Source: Ceratodon purpureus | Taxonomy: Eukaryota; Streptophyta; Bryopsida; Pseudoditrichales; Ditrichaceae | NCBI GenBank assembly: GCA_014871385.1 | Contig: CM026426.1 | Span: 97,800,861 to 97,864,860, forward strand | Direction: 5' to 3' | DNA length: 64,000 nucleotides | Shown here: positions 49,364 through 60,626 of the stretch, in pieces | Numbering within the stretch: the stretch's first letter is position 1 | How the letters are laid out: each line of letters begins with the position of its first letter | Made by a program: the position numbers and the translations under genes | The notes under the pieces: model-generated | What the model was told of the DNA's origin: nothing | The model's input: the letters and a program-made list of their open reading frames with translations, nothing else | The model's database searches: none

Positions 49364-51102
49364 ATGGAGACGTTTTATTATCCAGAGAAGGGTTGGTTCA
49401 AGCACGTCTGCAAGCTTAACAACAATGGACTCGTCCCTGGTGGATCTCTGACTGAGGAGCACGTCAGCAAAGAAGAATGCCGCCAAATGTTTGTATACGC
49501 GGGAGATCGTTCTAACAATGGCTACAGACTTAATGCTAACACAACGCTCTTCAACAAAAGACTACAGTGGATATGGCTTCGAGTTCACCAAGTGGAGAAA
49601 CCAGCAAACAACGACTTTGGATATAGCTTTGCTCAAGCTATTCTGTACGAGTACAAGACCGGAGAGGAGGTGGATTGGGCCAAGTTGGCGAGTCGCACCA
49701 TCAACCGATACAGCCGCACACGTGGAGTGAAGCAAGTGCATCCTCTGTGGGCTTGGGCTTACCCTAGTGTGACCATAGACATCGCGACGGGTCTGCCTGT
49801 TGGCACGAACTATCACTTTCCGAAATCTGCTGGCTCTCGACCAATTCGAAGGTCTCTACTGTCTCCTGAACAGGTGCTCATTCTAACCTATATTTCTCTG
49901 AATGCTTTGTCTAGATAGATGCATCTGATTTATTGCCACTTGAATTCTTAGAAAGATCGGTCAACGACGTGGATCAACATAAGTCGTACGTAGCTTATAT
50001 GTACAGTTTGGCATACCGTGGGGGGTATTCTAGTTGTTAGTGTAGTTGTATTCAAGTTACAAGGCCCGCTGGTATTGAAGTCAGCTGCTTGCACTATACT
50101 GAATCAGAGTTTCTAGGAGATGCTGAAGTTAATGTGTTTGAAAGTTTTTGCGTACCGTAACTACTTGTTATAGGAGGTTGTTACAAGTTAGAGAAATTGG
50201 ACAGTAACTGAATTTGACTATTCTCTTTCTTTATCTTGGTAGGTTCTTCACAAGCCGAGACCTAAAACTGAGTCTACGCGTAAATTAAAGCTTGAAGAGC
50301 GCTCGTGCTCCTCAGACAGCTACGCCGAGAACAGCGGAATTACATAGAAAAAGAAAAGACGGAAGTCAGCGGTTTATGTGGAAGCACCGAAGATTCCAAT
50401 GTCTAGAGCTCTGGGTATTGAAGTAGGGACCACATCCACTCCCACGACCCTTTCACAGGTCCAAACACCCCCCAACCGCATGGCAAACGACATGGTAGAG
50501 CCACCAGCGAAGCCGAGTGAGACCAATTCTGCCGGGTGAGATGGCAGCTTTAGAATATTGTGCACAGGCTTGTTGTCACTTCTGTTGTCATACTTTTGAA
50601 TTTTGCTCGAATCATGAATTGACTTCTTATCTAGTACTGAGCGGATAAATTCTATTTCTACGCAGACCCGCCAATGTCGGTTTGATCCCAGTTCAAGCAT
50701 CCTATCTGCGAGAAGTTATACGTGCTTTGATGCATTTTGCACGTGACATTCCGAAGATGTGTGAAGGTATTCTCTCCAACCTTAAGCTTTGTAAAGCCAA
50801 GCTTCTGATCGCGTACGACAGTGCCAAACAGAAAAGATCATTTGCATTCTCCATCAAGGTTGCCCTGTTCACGGAACTGCTACAAGAAAAATAAGTTCTT
50901 CTAGACAACAACGATGATAAGACTCAAGGTGAAGTTCGTTACGCCCAGACAGCCTTGAAATGCGCAGAAGAAAAGCAGGAGATTGCTGCGAAGGAAGAAA
51001 ATGATGCATTATCTGCATTGCAAAGTGTATGTGACAATATTACAGATGGGCGTAACGCTCACGGGGTACTGGAGAAACATTTCATCTTCAACAACGGATC
51101 AG
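49364..51102 (+). pseudogene. Unknown cluster protein (METFYYPEKGWF) with C-terminal coiled coil
   Basis: Three exons join in phase: 49364-49873, 50243-50535 and 50666-51102. The first encodes a globular-looking, Trp/Tyr-rich domain (ETFYYPEKGWFKHVCKLNNN, NDFGYSFAQAILYEYKTGEE, TGLPVGTNYHFPKSAG). The second is a basic Ser/Pro-rich linker with a TAG at 50345. The third is mostly helical (LREVIRALMHFARDIPKMCE), has a TAA at 50892-50894, and continues in frame as a likely coiled coil (LKCAEEKQEIAAKEENDALS). I recognise no family. The intact splice sites combined with stops indicate recent decay. A further exon near 51200-51500 is possible. Confidence 0.55.
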
Positions 51103-51626
51103 GTATGTATAGTTCCTTTCAAAAATTCCTTTAATAACACATGCTATAATTTCCAGTCTGACTTATGCTACTTTTCTTAATTTATACGTATTTGACTCTA
51201 AGGTAGTACTTTCTGCAAATTTGCCGTGAAGATGAACTTCAGTCAACAACAGGGGTGAGAACTAAGAGTATTCGGGGGTTGGATTGGTGGGAACTGAAAA
51301 TTTCTGAACTCCAAACAAACACTTGTCGATCGTTAGTTTTCATAGGGTCTACGCAGCTGCAATGAACTTCGAGGTTTTGAAGACTTAGAATTTGAAGGAG
51401 ATCCGAGGAGAGGTAGTCACTTGCAGAACTAGATGCGGATATAAAAGACATACAAGCAGGATGGTTTACAGACGATGTGATTACACTTGAGAACCAAGGA
51501 TGTCCTACAAACTGAAGCTAGTAAATAATAAAATATAGAGAATGTTGTGGACATTCAGAGAGATTTATCGGAAACCCGGGGAGTGCGTTAACACACCCTG
51601 CTATTGTTATGGTAAGGAACATGGTA

Positions 51627-52148
51627 CTAACTGATCATGAAAAGAACTACTCTAGAGAAGTACTTCCTCAGAAAATCAGACGCCTTTCGAACAAAAGTAG
51701 ACTTCAGTTTTTCAAGCTCTATGCGCTTATCCTTGACCTGCACATACAGAGTTCACAGATTGAAATTGGCGGTGGCACTTGCAAAAAAATACAGTCGTAG
51801 GGCCACTAAACAGACGCCTCTACATATAATTAAGTAACATGTTGAAGCAATGAACCCAAAATTGTCTCAGCTTTCGATTCTCTAAGATATGTAAATTCAT
51901 TGACTAAACACATTATCTAGATACAGTAACTGAGGAATTCATACCAGCCAAATTATCCAAGTTCAGAAACTTACAGCACGCATGTTGACATAATTGGCAT
52001 CTAGAAACGGAGCGTTTCGAATTCGCAATGCGTTGATTAACCACTCACAAGCTTCTTTATTGTGAGGAATATGTTTGTGTACAAAGGCTCCGCCATTCAG
52101 AATTGCTGCGTATTGCCATGTCCAATCAAGCAGCTCATACACATCCAA
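51627..52148 (-). pseudogene. Exocyst SEC3-like gene fragment (two exons)
   Basis: The right exon (about 52148-51975) reads ELLDWTWQYAAILNGGAFVH, CEWLINALRIRNAPFL and DANYVNMRA, and ends at a donor GCT|GTAAGT. The left exon starts at 51737 after TATGTGCAG with [36 protein letters not shown], then stops at 51627. The join is in phase (NMRA then VKDKR) across a 237-bp intron. This resembles the region of plant SEC3 containing NMRAVKEKR...LEKLK...RASEFLRNYF; SEC3 is a subunit of the exocyst, which tethers secretory vesicles to the plasma membrane. The rest of the gene is missing, so this is a relic or a fragment carried by a mobile element. Assignment is from memory of the family. Confidence 0.55.
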
Positions 52149-52259
52149 ATTTAGAAACTAGATTAAGTTACAAACAAATGGATAATATGCATACTTTGCT
52201 CAAAATGAACAGTTGGAGCGTGCATAATAAGGCCTTGAAAAGAGCACGTGAGTACAATC

Positions 52260-52376
52260 AAACAGAGTATGATCAAAAGAAAAAATCAGAAACTTCCACA
52301 AACAGAGTACAATGAAAAGAAAAAATCAGAAACTTCCACAAACAGAGTACAATCAAAAAGAAAAAAACAGAAACTA
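52260..52376. repeat. 40-bp tandem repeat, about three copies
   Basis: The unit ACAAACAGAGTACAATCAAA plus AAGAAAAAATCAGAAACTTCC-like sequence repeats with a 40-bp period. It lies between the SEC3-like fragment and the DDE-like gene. Adjacent AT/AC-rich sequence to about 52650 has no gene. Confidence 0.75.
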
Positions 52377-52946
52377 AATGGAAAAGGAGCTGCACAAGCT
52401 AAGAGATCTTCACTCAGGGTTTAGAGAAGGTGAAACTACACATCAACATAAAAGATATAGTACGAAGCAGAACTACATTACACAAGACTCAAATGTCCAC
52501 AACGCATTTGCATGCTTAAAGACATAGTAGCAAATACAGACAAAATAAAAAATTCTCGAATAACCTACTTTAAAAGAAAATTGAACTTCTCTGCATCTGG
52601 GCCACCAAAGCGCTATTGAAACTCCTAGTGCAGACTGCTCCTCTGCAGGCAATGCAACACCATTAGCTCAACACTCCAGAATCATTTTTCAATCTTCTTA
52701 ACTTCAAAAATACCTGAATCAATTTACAGCTACATGAAAGTCGATGACATAGTAAGCATATCAATATGTCGTTTAACAACTCATTCACGACCAACAAAAC
52801 AAGATTTACTAACACAAGAATATAAATATCAGAACTTGGTACCTGATCCACCATGGCGAATGCTTTTTGGTATCGATTACACCCTCCCAGCGGCTGAGCA
52901 CATCTTAGCTCCAACATTTCACTCATGTTACATGTCCACTTCAAGA

Positions 52947-55900
52947 TTATTCTGAATCACTACACTTGGATTCAGTCTCTAAATTGTCTTCATCTATGCC
53001 TAATTTGTCGCCAGACTCTAAGGCGGCAACATGCTCCTGATCTCGAAGCACACGTGCTATTTTATCCAACGCGGCATCGCTTAGGGAATACACAAATTTG
53101 TTAGATTTTTGCCTGTGTCTAGCTAACTTCATGGAAAACTTACTCGCACACACTAAATGGAAATAGACCCTAGCTCGCCTAGTTGCCTCGAGCAAGATAT
53201 ACGAGTTAGGCTTTTTTCAATGCTGCTCGTAGTATAGACCTTCGACCACTTCGTCAGTCCTCTCGACTACACCGCCCCATGCGTCCGTAAGTTGTTCCTC
53301 CTCTACTACATACATCTTTTATGTACAGATCAGTACAAAAAATTCTGCTCTCTTAGAATGCGAGTCGTCAGGGTCTGCGAGAATTGCGAAGTGGTCGCCA
53401 ATTTCTAGACCCAACGCAATATCATTGTTATCATCCTGTACCACCCAGTCCTGTTCCAGGTCTTTGTCTTCCTGTATTGCCTCGTCAGTTAAAGTGGGCA
53501 CCAGTGTACAAACCCTCCACGGCTTCACAAACGATGCATTAGTGCATGAGTCGCCTTCGCTGTGAAGACAATAATTACAGAAGCTGCAGGAAAAATCCGT
53601 GACCTGTAGAAGCACGTTATTTTGAGGACCCACACTCCGGATGGAGTGCATACTTCGGCTACCTGGGACTGTGGCACATCCCATCGTCAATCTCCTGCTA
53701 ACTTCTGTCTTGCCGATGAGGGTTAAATGTCTGTCCACAACTCTCCTGGCTCCGAGGTATGCTCCATTTGGTCGGCTCATGGATGTCTTCAAGTAGTTAA
53801 CTACGTCTTCAGCGCCATGTAACCTCCTAGAATTGGGGCGTAGCTGTTCCTTTCTTATGGATTGTTTCAGACAGGCACCTGCCTCGTCATAAGGACCCTT
53901 TCCGTGTCCGGTACCCAGAAGTGCCAGTCAAGTGCACAGCCTTCTAAGGTGTCATCGGACACGGTTAGAGAGGGATACGCGTATGGATTGTCCACACATT
54001 AGTTCAATTTTTTACGAAATTGGAATAAGCTGCAACATGTGACAATAATACGCACACAGTCATTGAGTCTTAACTATAGCATGTAGTCATCACATCTCAT
54101 TTTAATCATTGTTACCTAGTCGCCAAGCAAAGTGACCTCATAAGAAGGTAATAAAATGCAAAACGCAGATAACAAAACAACGTCAGATTTGCGGAAAATT
54201 ACCTGGCTACATAAAACCAAGTTGTTGATCCTTTAAATTGAGCGGCACACCCGTTAGACCAGACGGTGTGCCGCGTTGGTTTTTTTCCCCACCCCGTTAG
54301 CATGTTCCAGTGCAGCGTTAGACAATGCTGCACAAATAATGAATCATGCTTGGGGTCGTCCGAAATATAATAAAAATAATCTGTCTTCAAACGTTTTGAG
54401 TTGGGATCACAAGGATTCCAATTTTTGTTTAAGGTGTACATTATATGGACTAGAATTGTTATTTGGAAATTGTACCAATGCATGCTTTGAATTTCATCTT
54501 GCCCTTTAAATGAGTAATTTTCAGCAAAGTCAATTAAAGAAAATACTTCCCCTGGCTGCAGCTTGAGTAAGTTGTCCCTAAACTGTGAATCTTGCCAACG
54601 TGTGACGTGTTGGTGACGTACGAAGCCCGGCATTACTGAAGCAGCGTATTCGAGAAAATACCGCGTTGTGGTCTGTTTGTATTCCAATCGTATGACTTTT
54701 TTCGGTTCGCCCTTCTTCGTCTTCCCATTCGCAGGGACATTCTCAAATCCGCGCCACTCCATCAGTTTCTTGTTTGCCGGATCAGATTCTTGCTCACAAA
54801 CAGGAATCAGATGAAATTTACATCGTGGACACTCTCCTAGAAAACATTTCAGCAAGCTCAGATCTTAACAGTGCAGACTCTTTAATTTGGTTCACTTCCA
54901 TCGTCATAATCACCTAGATTTATGCTTACAATCAATTGCACAACAGACGTGATAACTAGTGAATTGAAACCTTACATTCAGCATTGGCAGATCACTCACC
55001 TAGAACGCACTTTAAATCATGCCATTCACTCCCTGGAGGCCTCGGGCATAGGCTCTGCTCCCAAAGCTCCGTTGCGCGACAGTAGGTATGATGATTTACC
55101 TGACAGACCACCGCATCTTCCATTTCTCTTCCGGACAGAATGTTACAGCAGAGGCTCTCATAGCCGCAACTACAACAGAGTAGATCGTCATCAAAGTGGA
55201 ACTTCGAGGCCCTCATGTTGTTAAATCCTATAGTTATTTCCACCATCTTCTGATGGTAACGGTAGCAGCAGCTATTGAAGTCACGTAACCGCCTTACAAA
55301 AATGGGACGCAACCTCCGAAACAAGACAAACGAAACCTTGAGCTGGTCGTGAGTGGCGTTGAAGCTGGTGTAGAAGTCCAGCTGAGCCAAACAATGAAAA
55401 ACAAAACCAAAAAAAAAAATTAAAAATAGAAGCTGCCATGTTAGTTCGCTATCAGTCCGGAAGTACCAAAACTCCGGACAGGACATCTCTTGGATCCTTT
55501 TCTGAATACATTAAAGGAAAATCATAAAGGATCTAAGGAAAACATTAAAGGAATAACGGAAAACATGTACTCAACGATACAAAACAGTCCAGGAATAACG
55601 GAATATAGTAGGGAATAAGGCTAGAGACTGAAGGAATTCATGAAAAAAATTATAAACTAAAGGACACATTAAAGGAAAGGAAGATTACGCCTCAGGAAAG
55701 GAAGTCCACATTTCTCAGACTCGAGAGATCAGGAACTAATGAAAAATCATTAAAGGAAAAAATCAAGGTCACCATTATGCAAAGGAACAGAATGAAGGAA
55801 AAAAGAAAACGATCCAAGGATAAAATAGCCAAAGGAAATCAAGAAAAAAGATATGGAAATAGAGAAATAATGACGCAATTGAAAGAACTGAGAAATACAG

Positions 55901-57403
55901 AGGAAAAAAAAAGGAGGGGGTGAATTAAGGAACTCAGCTGTTGAACTTCAACCTAGACATCAAGGAAACCTCAAGGACTTTAGCTTCCGGACTTTGCTAC
56001 TCTCAAACACCTATTCAGGACTGAAGCACAAGCTTTCCCCCGCCCAAAACCTGATTCCAAACACAGAGTCTAGAATGTGCAGAAATCCTGCAAGGACCTA
56101 AACGGATCTTCGTTAAGTAATTAGGATACCTTTCAGTCGACATTGAACAAATCCGTAGTGGCCATTCCAGAATTCCTAATGCAGTATCTCAACGTACACT
56201 CAATGAACCGAAACTACAGAGTCACTAATACTCTCAGGACAGAGTTTCGACAAGGTTCAAGACACCAAGACGAAACACATTAACGGTGAGTTTCTTTCTC
56301 GGTACAACGATTTAAGCAGCGCTTTCTCGCAAGAAAAAGCACGATCTGAAACATTCGTAAACAAATTCTCACGGCTACCCTCTCGCAACTACCCTTGCAA
56401 TCTCTCACGACTACTACAGAAAATCTGAACGATGCACTAAAGATCACATATAGAAATTAATAACCAAAGCTCAGCAACGCCAAAGGAACAGACTGTACAT
56501 CCCAATGCAAACAGCACATGACGCTACGACATCAAGATTTACCTGGGAATCTTCGAGCCAGTGGCCTGCGTGAGAAATGAACTGTCGGACTCCAACCCTC
56601 TTGCGACGCACGTCTTTCTTTGATGGGCTCACACGCGTTTCTTCATTCCACCACCAAACAACAGCATCAACGGTTTGCTGCATCAAAGCATCCTTCCTTC
56701 TCTTACGGTCACTCTTTGCCCAAAGAACCCCCTTCTCTCCAGAGTTCAACAATTGTCTCCGTTGAACCGCCCTCCGCAGTGTGCGACGATTCATCGCGAT
56801 ACAACGCGCTGCTGCTTGCACACTCCTAGAGTCTCCCACCGAAATTACAGCAGCCTCAATCACATTCCGCGCCTGGTACTTGTCCTTGCCCACGCCATAC
56901 TTTAACTCAAACCACGCATCTTTGATTCCATTACACACCACTCTACACTGCACTCCCTCGTCTCTCTTTACAATAGATGCCGGAAGAGCCGGTTGAAGCA
57001 ACGGTTGTTCGAGCAACTTCTCGAGGACAGCACGTTGATACTCCAAACCTCTGCCGAAAGTCAAATCGTTAACGGTGTAAGCAAGCTCGCGAGCATCACG
57101 AGCCACTGCCACTCGGTAATTCTCGGAACACGATCTTGACTCCCTCACTTCAGCACCCTCATCAAAACACGCTTCCTGCTGAGATCGCGCAGCATCAAGT
57201 CTCGCTTCTTGGTTTTTTCTACTCCGTGCTCTAACTTTCCTGCTTCTCTCTCTATCGCGCCTCACCCGAAGTGCTTCACACTTCTCACGCCGCTTGGCCC
57301 ACTCAGACCTGCTATGACCCATTCCTAATTCAACAGCAAACAATCTTTGTCTCAGGCTCACCCCTCCGAAACTCAAAGAACTCAAACTTCTGCATGGACG
57401 CAT
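52947..57403 (-). pseudogene. DDE-like transposase-related protein (DFAENYS/DEIQS family)
   Basis: Five exons. Exon 1 (57403-56543) has a basic coiled N-terminus, then WFELKYGVGKDKYQARNVIE and a helix-turn-helix-like stretch, RRKRKDA...VVWWWNEETRVSPSKKD, ending HAGHWLEDSQ at CAG|GTAAAT. Exon 2 (55381-55000) gives LDFYTSFNATHDQLKVSFVL, RRLRPIFVRRLRDFNSCCYR and zinc-site Cys pairs. Exon 3 (54836-54203) carries CPRCKFHLIPVC, SLIDFAENYSFKGQDEIQSM and VWSNGCAAQFKGS. Exon 4 (from 54029) has GTGHGKGPYDEAGACLKQSI, and exon 5 ends near 52947. DFAENYS and S(D)GCAAQFK probably hold catalytic acids; here the second is Asn. Lesions: TAA at 53999, a frameshift near 53915, and a TGA after GLYYEQH near 53210. 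I know this protein type only as unnamed transposon-related proteins in animals and lower plants. Confidence 0.68.
55487..55930 (-). repeat. Pyrimidine-rich tract (minus strand) in intron 1 of the DDE-like gene
   Basis: The plus strand is purine-rich with AAGGAATAACGGAA-type motifs (near 55548 and 55592). Read in the sense of the DDE-like gene they are TTCCGTTATTCCTTT, close to the TTTATTCCGTTCC motif of the 44.9-45.3 kb tract. The intron spans 56542-55382. Composition is the main resemblance; only short motifs are shared. Confidence 0.55.
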
Positions 57404-57416
57404 GCACAGACACTGT

Positions 57417-57817
57417 CATTAGGAGAAAAATCGGGTCACAAAAAGGCCGTGTAAGCGGCACGTGAGAGAAAAAAACAGGCGTTGCCCGCGTACTTTTTGA
57501 CATGGCACCGGCTGTGCCACCGTGGTGCCAGCAACCGCCACGGGGGCTCGAACCAATGACCTCCGAGCGAGGCGTGTGGAGGGCACAAGCTACAGTGTCG
57601 GGCTGACACAACCTGCCCACTTGGAACCAAAGCCCGAGCCAAGGCATTCATGTCTCAACTAATATTCCGAGGACCTTCGTTGTGAGTGCGCCACGCAGTT
57701 CTGTGCGGACAGCAACTCTGGCATCCGCTGCCAGCGGCAGAGGTGCCCAAAGTAGGGAGTTCACCTAGAAAGGGCAGGCTTAGACGGCCTTTTCATGACC
57801 CCAAATTTCTCCTAATG
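57417..57817. mobile_element. ~400-bp inverted-repeat element containing a tRNA-like B box
   Basis: The arms 57417-57455 and 57779-57817 are imperfect inverted repeats: CATTAGGAGAAAAATCGGG on the left against CATTAGGAGAAATTTGGGG (inverted) on the right, both continuing with GTCA...AAAAGGCCGT and TAAGC. TA lies at both inner edges if the element is 57422-57812. On the minus strand GGTTCGAGCCC near 57549-57559 is a good polymerase III B box, preceded by a weak A-box-like TAGCTTGTGCC. It sits immediately upstream of the DDE-like gene start. A MITE carrying a SINE head is the favoured reading. Confidence 0.5.
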
Positions 57818-57899
57818 CCCCTCTCGGAAATGGCGCCGATCCATCTTTACATTCTCAATCCATCCTAACTGTTCAATCATCCTAATCGTGTGGTTCAGA

Positions 57900-58714
57900 G
57901 TGCATCGGTCTATGAAATCCGCCCACCTGGAACATGACTCTTAATGATTCATCTCATGTACATGGTTCATCTTACCCTACTTGGAAACCGTAGATAGTTC
58001 CAAAACCCTGGAAAACCTACAAAACCCTACACCCACTAAACCTAAACCTTCCCTTTACATTTTTCTTCGTATATGTTTTAAAAGAATTTGTTTATCTTTT
58101 GCTCAATTTTTAATAATTATCAAACAATCATTTTACTTAACAGTTCTCATATTGAAATACAATAACACAAAACTTACGTATTTGTTTTAATCCTTGTTGG
58201 CCCTTTAAGTATTTGATTTCTTTTTTTTCTGTTCCCTTTATCATTTTCGAATTTGCTAATTTCCTTATTCAAGAAATAAATAAAAATTTAATATCAAACT
58301 ATAAAAATATATATTATGATGGATAAAATTCAATTGTAATGGAGTATGTATTTTAAAGGGTCTATTTTATTGATAATAGCTTGAAATGGGTTTAGATATC
58401 TCAGTATATCTTATATAGTTCCTTCATATATTCATTTAATGTTATTTAATGTCTTAACTTTTTGGAATACCACTATTAATTCCACTTTTCCCTATTTTTT
58501 AAACTCTGTTATATCCTCCGTTTAGGATTTCCTTTCTTTCATAATCTATTTCCGTTTCTTTTATTTTTAATTACAAACTATTAATTAATTATATAAATTC
58601 CCCATAATATTATCTATTGATTTTCTTTTATTTTCAATTTCTTATTTTTTTATTAAAAATGTCTAAAGCATGTTTAAAAATTAATCACTAAGTAATATTA
58701 AAAAACGTGTTGTA
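57900..58714. other. AT-rich, no gene recognised
   Basis: The base composition drops abruptly to AT-rich at about 58050, which probably marks the outer limit of the 43-57.8 kb cluster. No coding frame or terminal repeat is supported. Confidence 0.4.
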
Positions 58715-59110
58715 GTTAAAATGGGCTATTAATTGGAAAAAAACATTAATTGGACAATGAATCATTCTTTAAAAAGGCTTTTTGCTTTAATGAAAAAATG
58801 AATATTCAATAATATGGGCTCTTAATTTTATAAAAAAAATCAGAATTTGGAGAATTAATCATTCAATAAAATGGGCTTTTAATTGAAAAAGAAAATTAAA
58901 TGAATATTGGAGACTTAATCATTCAAAAATATGTGCTCTCAATTTTAAACAAAAATAGGAATTGGACAATTAGTTATTTAGTAAAATGGGCTTTTTATTG
59001 TAAAAAATTATTTTAAAAAATTAATAATTAAAAAAAAAAAAAAAAAAAAAACAATAAAATGGTCTTCTAATTGTAATAAAAAAATCAGTAATTTGACATT
59101 TAATCAAAAT
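58715..59110. repeat. Degenerate 45-70-bp AT-rich tandem repeat
   Basis: The core AATGGGCTTTTAATTG recurs in variants near 58722, 58771, 58814, 58878, 58929, 58984 and 59056, usually followed by a TTGGACAATTAATCATTC-like segment. A 20-bp A run lies at about 59031-59051. Confidence 0.7.
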
Positions 59111-60061
59111 AAAGCATATCAAAAATTAAATTAGAGATCTTAAAGTAATCAAAATAGAATTTTTAAAATAGCCAAACTATAGCATTTAAAATATTAGTCC
59201 ATTTGTTTCGAAATGTTACACTAAAAATATATATAAACAATAAAAGATTATAAAACCAAGGATAAAATGTATCATGAAGAAATTTATGGATCTTTATCTT
59301 TATTGTTAACAACATAGATGAGCTTCCACTACAGATCTGCAACCACAACTACATCAGCAATTCAACAACAATGTGGAATACAGTGATGCTTGCATTTCAC
59401 ATCGGGAACACCACAGCTGACATTGGGGTGAAAGCGCTGTTGTGATGATATGGAGGTAGTTCCTCCGATTCTACATGATACTACTTCTTGCAGCTTGTAT
59501 ATTTACAAAATACTTAAATTTGGGATTTTCAAGATCTACATCTTTCAATAACTTGGTTTGGCCAACGTATCTGGACAAAGAAGTGCACACTTACAGGATA
59601 TTCTTGTGTTTCAAATAATCGCGAGACTGCAATATGACTCAAACAGGAAACAAAGCTCTCTCATCTTAAAACTTTTATCGCTCTCTTATCTTTTAAAACT
59701 TAAAACCCGAATATTGAAATATAGAATTGGAATTAAGAAGTTCATTTTAATGGACAAGATAGAGGATTAACAACATAACTCAATGAGAAATCCACAAAGA
59801 TATATTTTGAATGCAGGATTAAATTAAAAAGGCATGAAATAGGTAATAAAGATACTTTTTGTTAAAAAAAAAATTAAAAAAGAAAAAAAAACATGAAATA
59901 TTATTTGAGCATACATAACTTCAAAAGCATCAAACGCTCCTTTAAAAATGTCAAAAGCATATTTAAACATTAATCACTAAAAATTATTAAAAAGAGCATA
60001 TAGGACTTTAATTATTAAGCATATAGCTATTAAATTGTACATTTTAAAAAAACCATATACC
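59111..60061. other. AT-rich, no gene recognised
   Basis: Short AT-rich frames only. The segment 59340-59480 has a more balanced composition but no recognisable coding exon. Confidence 0.4.
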
Positions 60062-60420
60062 TATTGAATAGTGCATTTTATTAATAGCATGTTTAAATAT
60101 TTTTAATGTTTAAACATGCTATTGAATAGTGGAGTTTTAAATGTTTTTTAAAATTGAAATAAAAGTTTTTGTTGATATTAAAAAATACATATAAAATAAA
60201 ATAAAAGGACTTTTAATGGAAAAATGATATCGTTAGCTATAAATAAATAAAAAACGATCATTGAGTTCTCGAAGAGAATAATGAAAATAACTTTAAAGCA
60301 TGTTGATACCTTAAAATCCAATTTAATCTATTGAATTGTGCATTTTTATTAATAGCAAGTTTAAATATTTTTAATGTTCAAACATGCAAAGAGAATAGTA
60401 CATTTTTAAATGTTTTTTAT
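60062..60420. repeat. Pair of ~93-bp direct repeats, each with an internal palindrome
   Basis: Copies at 60062-60154 and 60328-60420 share CTATTGAAT(A/T)GTGCATTTT, TTAATAGCA and a TTTAAATATTTTTAATGTT core. In the left copy AGCATGTTTAAA...TTTAAACATGCT forms an almost perfect hairpin; the right copy has lost part of the stem. Confidence 0.75.
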
Positions 60421-60626
60421 TATTTGCATGTGTTTGTGAGTCTGACTTGATTCACGGCTGGTTGTTAATATATGTTTAAAGAATCAAACAAATTAAAAAC
60501 TCCATTAAAGTTCCAATGGGTTATTTTTCCATTTCAAACTCATTCCCTTCTATTTTCCTTTTAATTCCCTTTTAATTTATTATTATTATTTATTTTTTAA
60601 TCACATTATACATTAAACCATTTCTC

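Noticed and set aside
29395..54836. Stop-codon readthrough or recoding to explain frequent in-frame stops
   Set aside because: All three stops occur, together with frameshifts and lost catalytic residues in unrelated elements; ordinary decay is simpler.
42873..57840. GGAAATGGCGCC present near both ends of the 43-57 kb cluster as a possible terminal repeat
   Set aside because: Only 12 bp, in direct rather than inverted orientation, with no flanking duplication.
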